In this document: positions 58,701-64,000 of the stretch, piece after piece
How positions within the stretch are numbered: the first letter of the stretch is position 1
Layout: every line of letters begins with the position of its first letter
Position numbers and translations under genes: made by a program
The notes under the pieces: generated by a model
What the model was told of the DNA's origin: nothing
The model's input: the letters and a program-made list of their open reading frames with translations, nothing else
Database searches by the model: none
Source: Flavobacterium sp. MDT1-60
Lineage (GTDB): Bacteria; Bacteroidota; Bacteroidia; Flavobacteriales; Flavobacteriaceae
Assembly: GCF_014844035.1 (NCBI RefSeq)
Contig: NZ_CP062159.1
Coordinates: 5,394,001 to 5,458,000, forward strand
Direction: 5' to 3'
DNA length: 64,000 nt

Positions 58701-59504
58701 ATGGCAAACAAAATAGAAGTAAAAGACTTACTAGAAGCAGGTGTTCACTTTGGACACATGACTAGAAAATGGGATCCGAACATGGCCCCTTACATTTATA
58801 TGGAGCGTAATGGTATTCACATTATCAATCTATATAAAACTGCAGCAAAAATTGAAGAAGCTAACGAAGCTTTGAAAAAAATCGCTGCATCAGGTAGAAA
58901 AATCTTATTCGTAGCTACCAAAAAACAAGCTAAAGACATCGTTGCTGAAAAAGCAAAGGCTGCAAACATGCCTTACATCACTGAAAGATGGCCTGGTGGA
59001 ATGCTAACTAACTTCGTAACTATCAGAAAGGCAGTGAAAAAAATGTCTTCTATTGATAAAATGAAGAAAGATGGTACTTTCATGACGTTATCTAAAAAAG
59101 AGCGTTTGCAAGTTGATCGTCTACGTGCTAAATTAGAGAAAAACTTAGGTTCAATCGCTGACATGTCCAGACTACCAGCTGCATTGTTCGTAGTAGATAT
59201 CAAAGCTGAACACATCGCAATAAAAGAAGCACAAAAATTAAACATTCCAGTTTTCGCAATGGTTGATACGAATTCTGACCCAAGAGAGGTTGATTACGTT
59301 ATTCCTGCAAATGATGATGCTTCTAAATCAATTGACAAAATTTTATCTTTAGTTACTGCTGCTGTAATCGACGGTCTTTCTGACAGAGGTTCTGACAAAG
59401 AAACTGAAGTTTTCACAGAAGAAGCTCCAGCTACTGAAGCTGCTGCTCCGGCTGTTGAAGCTGCTCCAGCTGTTGAGGCTGCTGCACCTGCAACTGAAGA
59501 ATAA
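58701..59504 (+). CDS. rpsB: 30S ribosomal protein S2
   Basis: 267 residues; the core (about 1-230) is standard (LLEAGVHFGHMTRKWDPNMA, WPGGMLTNF, DTNSDPREVDYVIPANDDA). The last 35 residues are an Ala/Glu/Pro-rich tail (repeated APAVEAA) absent from the E. coli protein. It is followed by tsf, the usual pairing. Confidence 0.97.
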   Translation: MANKIEVKDLLEAGVHFGHMTRKWDPNMAPYIYMERNGIHIINLYKTAAKIEEANEALKKIAASGRKILFVATKKQAKDIVAEKAKAANMPYITERWPGGMLTNFVTIRKAVKKMSSIDKMKKDGTFMTLSKKERLQVDRLRAKLEKNLGSIADMSRLPAALFVVDIKAEHIAIKEAQKLNIPVFAMVDTNSDPREVDYVIPANDDASKSIDKILSLVTAAVIDGLSDRGSDKETEVFTEEAPATEAAAPAVEAAPAVEAAAPATEE

Positions 59505-59514
59505 ATAAACATTT

Positions 59515-59611
59515 AAATTCCAAATTTTAAATTCCAAAATCCAAGAATAATTAAAAACGTTATGTTGATAATTTATTAAAATTGGAGTTTGGGATTTAAA
59601 AGATGGAATTT
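59515..59611. repeat. 97-bp imperfect inverted repeat between rpsB and tsf
   Basis: 30-bp arms, 59515-59544 and 59582-59611, match as reverse complements at 26 of 30 positions; the left arm itself contains two AAATTCCAAA-type units. The element is in the rpsB-tsf gap, with no terminator-like T run on the coding strand. Confidence 0.55.
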
Positions 59612-59640
59612 TTACTTTTAACATTAAAATTCAAAATATT

Positions 59641-60603
59641 ATGGCAACAATTACTGCTGCAGACGTAAATAAATTAAGACAAACTACAGGTGCCGGAATG
59701 ATGGACTGTAAAAAAGCTTTAGTTGAGGCTGACGGAGATTTCGATAAAGCTATACAAGTCCTTAGAGAAAAAGGACAAAAAGTTGCTGCTAACCGTTCTG
59801 ACCGTGAGTCTTCTGAAGGAGCTGCTGTTTCTTTTATCAATGCTGACAATACTAGAGGAGCTATCATCACTTTAAACTGCGAAACTGATTTCGTAGGTAA
59901 AAATGAGGCTTTCGTAACTTTGGCTAAAGAATTAGTAGAAAGAGCTATCAACTTCTCTTCTAAAGAAGAATTCTTAGCTTCAGATTTCAATGGAATTACT
60001 GTTGCTGAAAAATTAATCGAGCAAACTGGTGTTATCGGTGAAAAAATCGAAATCGGTGGTTTCGAAATTTTAGAAGGTGCTTTTGTTGGATCTTATGTTC
60101 ACGTTAACAAAATTGCTGCATTAACTGCAATTTCTGCTGCAATTCCTAACGCTGACGTTTTAACTAAGGATGTTTCTATGCAAGTTGCTTCTATGGGAGC
60201 TGATACATTATCTTACAAAGATTTTGATCCTGCTTTCGTTGAATCTGAACTTGCTGCTCGTATTGCTGTAATCGAAAAGGATAATGAAGAAGCAAAACGT
60301 TTAGGAAAAACTTTAAAAAATGTTCCTAAATATATCTCTTTCTCTCAATTGACTGAAGAAGTTTTAAAACAAGCTGAAGAAGATGCTAAAGCTGAATTAA
60401 AAGCTGAAGGTAAACCAGAACAAATTTGGGATAAAATTATTCCAGGAAAAGTACAACGTTTCATTTCTGACAACACTACTTTAGATCAGGAAAAAGCTTT
60501 ATTAGATCAAAACTTCATCAAAGATGATAGTAAAAAAGTTGGTGACTATGTTAAAGGATACAACGTTGAAATTACAGGTTTCAAAAGAGTTACTTTAGGT
60601 TAA
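59641..60603 (+). CDS. tsf: Elongation factor Ts
   Basis: Nucleotide-exchange factor for EF-Tu. 320 residues, longer than the E. coli protein in the coiled region. N-terminal UBA domain with VNKLRQTTGAGMMDCKKALV (about 9-28), then ETDFVGKNEAF near 81. Last gene of rplM-rpsI-rpsB-tsf, with a strong terminator 20 bp on. Confidence 0.98.
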   Translation: MATITAADVNKLRQTTGAGMMDCKKALVEADGDFDKAIQVLREKGQKVAANRSDRESSEGAAVSFINADNTRGAIITLNCETDFVGKNEAFVTLAKELVERAINFSSKEEFLASDFNGITVAEKLIEQTGVIGEKIEIGGFEILEGAFVGSYVHVNKIAALTAISAAIPNADVLTKDVSMQVASMGADTLSYKDFDPAFVESELAARIAVIEKDNEEAKRLGKTLKNVPKYISFSQLTEEVLKQAEEDAKAELKAEGKPEQIWDKIIPGKVQRFISDNTTLDQEKALLDQNFIKDDSKKVGDYVKGYNVEITGFKRVTLG

Positions 60604-60622
60604 TATATTATTATTTCAATAT

Positions 60623-60658
60623 AAAAGAGCCCGAATATTAATTTATTCGGGCTCTTTT
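60623..60658. terminator. Bidirectional terminator between tsf and the M3 peptidase gene
   Basis: 14-bp perfect stem AAAAGAGCCCGAAT / ATTCGGGCTCTTTT, loop of 8 nt, with T runs on both strands between convergent genes. Confidence 0.92.
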
Positions 60659-60678
60659 TTTATTTGAATATATTTGCC

Positions 60679-62805
60679 TTATTTCTTTTTCGCCACAATT
60701 GGAAAATCTCTTGCACGCATTAAAGCATCAGATTTAGGCGCTCTTCCTCTAAAGTTCTCATATGCTTTTTCCTGATCAATCGTATTTCCAACGCTGAAAA
60801 CATTGTCATACAATCTTTTTGCTACTGCTTTATCATAAGCTCCTTTTCCTTCTGTAAAAGCTTCCCAGGCATCTGCGTTGATTACATCGGCCCATAAATA
60901 ACTATAATATCCGGCAGCATATCCATCACTTGAAAAAATATGCCCAAATTGTGGAATACGGTGACGCATTACAATTTCTGACGGCATATGAAGCGCGTCT
61001 AAGGTTTCTTTTTCAAATTTATGAGGATCAATAGGCGTTGTTGTCAAATGCAGCTTCATATCAACTAAAGAACTTGAAATGGTTTCTACAGTAGAAAACC
61101 CTTCATTAAAATTAGCTGCTTTCTTGATTCTGTCAACTAAAGACTGTGGCAACGGTTGATTTGTTTTATAATGCAAAGCAAATTTGTTCAATACTTCAGG
61201 AGTAGACAACCAGTGCTCTAACAATTGCGAAGGAAACTCAACATAATCTCTTGCTACAGCTGTTCCGGCTAAACTTGGATAAGTAACATTTGAACACAAC
61301 CCGTGAAGCGCATGACCAAATTCATGAAACAAAGTTGTTGCATCTGTCCATGAGATTAAAACCGGCTCGTTTGCAGTTCCTTTAATAAAATTACAGTTGT
61401 TAGATACGATAGTAAGTACATCTCCACCTAACTTTTGTTGATCGCGATACGCATTCATCCAGGCTCCGGAACGTTTTCCAGTACGAGCATAAGGATCAAA
61501 ATACCATAATCCAACTACTTTTCCGGTAACTTTATTACTTACTTCCCAAACGCGAACATCAGGATGATATACTGGTACATTTGTAATTTGTTTGAAATTT
61601 AAATTAAACAATTCTCCTGCAACCCAAAACATCCCTTCACGTAAATTTTCTAATTGTAAATATGGTTTAACCTCATTTTGATCTAAATCATATTTTGCTT
61701 TTCTAACTTTTTCAGCATAATAACGATAATCCCAAGGCTGAATTTTAAAGTTCCCTCCTTCTGCATCAACGATTTTTTGCATTTCAGCGACATCCTGATG
61801 TACTTTTTCTACAGCTGGCTCCCAAACTGACATCATTAAATCTAATGTCTTTTGAGGATCTTTTGCCATTTTATTAGACAAGCTCCAATTCGCAAAAGTT
61901 GGATATCCAAGTAATTTAGCCTTTTGAGTACGTAATTCTAAAATAGAAACTAGTGTCGAGTTGTTATCGTTTGCATTTCCGTTGTCTCCACGTTTCACAA
62001 AAATATCAAATGCTTTTTCTCTTAAATCTCTACGGGTTGAGAAAGTCACAAATGGTTCAATAGACGAGCGTGTATTAGCAATACATCCCATAACATCCAA
62101 TTTTCTATCTTTTGCTTCTGCAATGGCAGCATTTTTTACTTCTAATGGCAAACCATCAAAGTCACTTTCTGTTTTTAGAGCCAGATATTGATTGTGTTCT
62201 TCAGCTAATAGATTCTGACTGAAACGAGTAAAAAGCGTAGCCAGTTCCTGATTAATCTTAGTTACTTTTTCTTTATCCGCATCATTTAGCTTAGCGCCCT
62301 GGCGAACAAAATTAGTGTAATACAACCATATTAGACGTTGCTGCTCACTCGTCAGTTTTTTACTTTCTTTCGAATTGTAAAGCGCTTCTATTCTGGTAAA
62401 TAATTTCTTGTTTTGATTGATTTTATCAGAAAACGCAGAAAATTTTGGAGACATCTCTCTGTCAATAGCATTAAATTCCGGGGTACTTAAAGTAGATCTG
62501 TAAATTCCGTAAGATGTAGAAATTCTCGTAATTGTTTTACCAGAATTTTCCAAAGCTACAATCGTATTATCAAAAGTTGGTGCTTTTGGATTATTGGCAA
62601 TAGCATCGACTTCATTTAATTTCTCCTGAATAGCAAATTCAATTGCCGGTTTAAAATCTGACACCTTGTACTCATTAAAAGCAGGAACTCCTCCATAAGG
62701 GCCAGTCCATGGTTTAAGCAACGGGTTGTCAGAATTGTTTTGTGCGGTAGCCGCAAAAAAGGTTGTACCCATGATAAAAATTGACATTATTTTTTTCATT
62801 CTCAT
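60679..62805 (-). CDS. dcp: M3-family peptidyl-dipeptidase (Dcp-like)
   Basis: 708-residue zinc metallopeptidase releasing dipeptides or short peptides. The zinc motif is FHEFGHALHGL at about 489-499, with the third ligand Glu in FVEFPSQL (about 520). Signal peptide (KKIMSIFIMGTTFFAATAQ) at the N-terminus, so periplasmic. Two ATG codons (62805 and 62799) are possible; both leave the signal intact. A TACTTTTG promoter box lies 36 bp upstream. The gene is monocistronic. Confidence 0.93.
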   Translation of the reverse strand: MRMKKIMSIFIMGTTFFAATAQNNSDNPLLKPWTGPYGGVPAFNEYKVSDFKPAIEFAIQEKLNEVDAIANNPKAPTFDNTIVALENSGKTITRISTSYGIYRSTLSTPEFNAIDREMSPKFSAFSDKINQNKKLFTRIEALYNSKESKKLTSEQQRLIWLYYTNFVRQGAKLNDADKEKVTKINQELATLFTRFSQNLLAEEHNQYLALKTESDFDGLPLEVKNAAIAEAKDRKLDVMGCIANTRSSIEPFVTFSTRRDLREKAFDIFVKRGDNGNANDNNSTLVSILELRTQKAKLLGYPTFANWSLSNKMAKDPQKTLDLMMSVWEPAVEKVHQDVAEMQKIVDAEGGNFKIQPWDYRYYAEKVRKAKYDLDQNEVKPYLQLENLREGMFWVAGELFNLNFKQITNVPVYHPDVRVWEVSNKVTGKVVGLWYFDPYARTGKRSGAWMNAYRDQQKLGGDVLTIVSNNCNFIKGTANEPVLISWTDATTLFHEFGHALHGLCSNVTYPSLAGTAVARDYVEFPSQLLEHWLSTPEVLNKFALHYKTNQPLPQSLVDRIKKAANFNEGFSTVETISSSLVDMKLHLTTTPIDPHKFEKETLDALHMPSEIVMRHRIPQFGHIFSSDGYAAGYYSYLWADVINADAWEAFTEGKGAYDKAVAKRLYDNVFSVGNTIDQEKAYENFRGRAPKSDALMRARDFPIVAKKK

Positions 62806-62841
62806 TAATTTGATTTTAAATAATAGAACTTGTTCTTATTC

Positions 62842-62849
62842 CAAAAGTA
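62842..62849 (-). promoter_or_regulatory. Promoter -7 element of the M3 peptidase gene
   Basis: TACTTTTG on the minus strand, 36 bp before the ATG, with a TTG about 16 bp upstream of it. Confidence 0.55.
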
Positions 62850-63007
62850 CCTAAAAATTACCAATCAAAGCAAATTCAATTACCTTAAAAAAGATTGATT
62901 GCATAAACCATCACAGTTCACAAAAGTCATTTTTGGTTTTTAAGAAAATACCTGATAAAAAACAAAGAAAAAGTAAAATTCATAAACGAAAAGACCGCAA
63001 TGTATTT

Positions 63008-63015
63008 TATATTTG
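63008..63015 (+). promoter_or_regulatory. Promoter -7 element of the TraB/GumN gene
   Basis: TATATTTG, 27 bp before the TTG start at 63043. Confidence 0.5.
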
Positions 63016-63042
63016 TTTAGCAAAACCACTAAACCAATCCTC

Positions 63043-64000
63043 TTGAAAAAACTACTTTATATCTCATTACTAATAACTTCGGTCCTTCAGGCACAAAACA
63101 AAAGTTTATTTTGGGAAATTTCCGGAAACGGTTTAACTAAAAACTCTTACTTGTACGGCACAATGCATGTCAATGATAAAATCTCTTTTCATCTGTCAGA
63201 TTCGTTCTTTAAAAATCTTTTGAACTCAGATATTGTGGCTAACGAAAGTAATCCTGAAACATGGGGAGATTTGAATGATTTGATGAAGAACAATGATTTT
63301 AATTCTTATAAAAAATTTTATACTGAATTCTATCTCTTCCCAACAACAAAAGAGAATATTCAGACCATTTTTATTAATGACAATGCCAAATATTTCAGAA
63401 ATATGTTATCCGGAGCTGAAGGAGATCAGGCAGATTTTCAGGAAGATACCGTATTGGACATGTTTATTTTTCAAACCGGAAAAAAATACAAAAAGAAAAT
63501 TGTTGGCCTTGAAGATGCCAAAGAATCCATGCTATCGATACTACAAATTATTGATGAGGACGCAAAACCAAAGGAAGAAAATAAGCTCGCTTTAGTAAAA
63601 ATCTTAAAAAACAGAAATCCTCAGGAGGTTCTAAAAGAATATTACAGAGAGAAGGATATTATTATGCTTGACTCGGTTTATAAACTACTATTTTCAAAAA
63701 AAGCACACGATGCCCTTATTGTTAATCGCAACAAAATCATGACTAAAAGCATTGATTCGATTGCTAAAACAGGAAGTTTGTTTTCAGCCGTTGGAGCAGC
63801 ACATCTAGCAGGAAATGACGGTATAATCGAACTTTTAAGACAGAAAGGATATACAGTAAAACCTATAATTGACACTTTTACTGAAAACGGAAAAAATCAG
63901 AAGAAAACTATTGAAGATTATTTTCCTAACCCTAATTTTTCTGTTTCGAACACCAGAGATAAAATGGTACAATTGCCATTATACAAAACCACTATCGAAG
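63043..64000 (+). CDS. TraB/GumN-family protein, 3' end outside the window
   Basis: About 319 codons are visible and the frame is still open at the window edge. Starts at TTG 63043 (read as Met, then KKLLYISLLITSVLQAQ), a signal peptide that supports this start; no in-frame ATG fits. The first family motif is SYLYGTMHVNDKISF at about 35-50, and the second is SLFSAVGAAHLAGNDGIIEL near 245. The family is thought to include metalloproteases or erythromycin-esterase-like enzymes, but biochemical evidence is thin. The protein is probably periplasmic. Confidence 0.85.
   Translation, partial: MKKLLYISLLITSVLQAQNKSLFWEISGNGLTKNSYLYGTMHVNDKISFHLSDSFFKNLLNSDIVANESNPETWGDLNDLMKNNDFNSYKKFYTEFYLFPTTKENIQTIFINDNAKYFRNMLSGAEGDQADFQEDTVLDMFIFQTGKKYKKKIVGLEDAKESMLSILQIIDEDAKPKEENKLALVKILKNRNPQEVLKEYYREKDIIMLDSVYKLLFSKKAHDALIVNRNKIMTKSIDSIAKTGSLFSAVGAAHLAGNDGIIELLRQKGYTVKPIIDTFTENGKNQKKTIEDYFPNPNFSVSNTRDKMVQLPLYKTTIE

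Noticed and set aside
59294..59512. Ala/Ser-rich minus-strand frame opposite the end of rpsB
   Set aside because: Mirror image of the Ala/Glu/Pro-rich S2 tail; not a separate gene.
1..64000. CRISPR array, prophage, insertion sequence or integrative element
   Set aside because: No regularly spaced direct repeats, integrase, transposase or phage structural genes. Only the MITE-like element at 50421-50574 suggests mobility.

Overview
The window is about 64 kb of AT-rich chromosome from a Flavobacterium-type member of the Bacteroidota, probably close to F. johnsoniae. The evidence is: sprA and a remB-like gene (gliding and type IX secretion) in the known flavobacterial order next to gcvH, a VanZ-family gene, deoC and ctaB; an alternative complex III (act) operon joined to cytochrome oxidase genes; many promoters of the Bacteroidota form TTG-N19-TAnnTTTG; and start codons mostly without Shine-Dalgarno sequences. 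There is no prophage, insertion sequence, CRISPR array or integrative element; most of it is core genome.

Layout. 1-15.6 kb (all minus strand): ctaB (cut by the window edge), remB, deoC, vanZ-like, gcvH, sprA (7.2 kb), ruvA, maeB and a CBS-domain gene. 15.9-21.3 kb: ruvB-P450-queG operon, then a hydrolase / ECF sigma factor / membrane protein operon. 21.8-33.5 kb: one long respiratory operon actABCDEF-coxB-coxA, which should carry electrons from menaquinol through Act to an A-type oxidase. 33.5-35.4 kb: small envelope genes (SPOR, DUF4920, a CarboxypepD_reg-like protein) and a decayed lipoprotein gene. 35.5-40.2 kb: rimP-nusA-infB. 40.4-46.1 kb: universal stress protein, two tandem tRNA-Gln genes, a DUF2723 membrane protein, a polysaccharide deacetylase and a cysteine-less thioredoxin-fold protein. 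46.2-50.3 kb: a metallophosphoesterase and a two-component system flanked by two paralogous lysine-rich exported peptides. 50.4-57.5 kb: a 154-bp inverted-repeat element, polA, a secreted protein, a LacI regulator and two ferritin-like proteins. 57.6-64 kb: rplM-rpsI, rpsB, tsf, an M3 peptidase and a TraB/GumN protein cut by the window edge.

The most interesting candidate system is at 47.5-50.4 kb. Two small basic exported peptides flank a histidine kinase / OmpR-type regulator pair. Both peptide genes have the same promoter layout: an 8-bp direct repeat with an 11-bp period, 7 bp, then TAnnTTTG, with the start codon at the same distance. They also have related terminators. This looks like a small self-contained regulon resembling the acid-shock (Asr) peptides of enterobacteria.

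The second theme is homopolymer frameshifts. polA is split at an A8 run, the remB signal peptide is out of frame at a T7 run, and a small lipoprotein reading frame is broken at two runs. Base-calling error is the simplest explanation, but the remB case would also fit phase variation of a surface protein.
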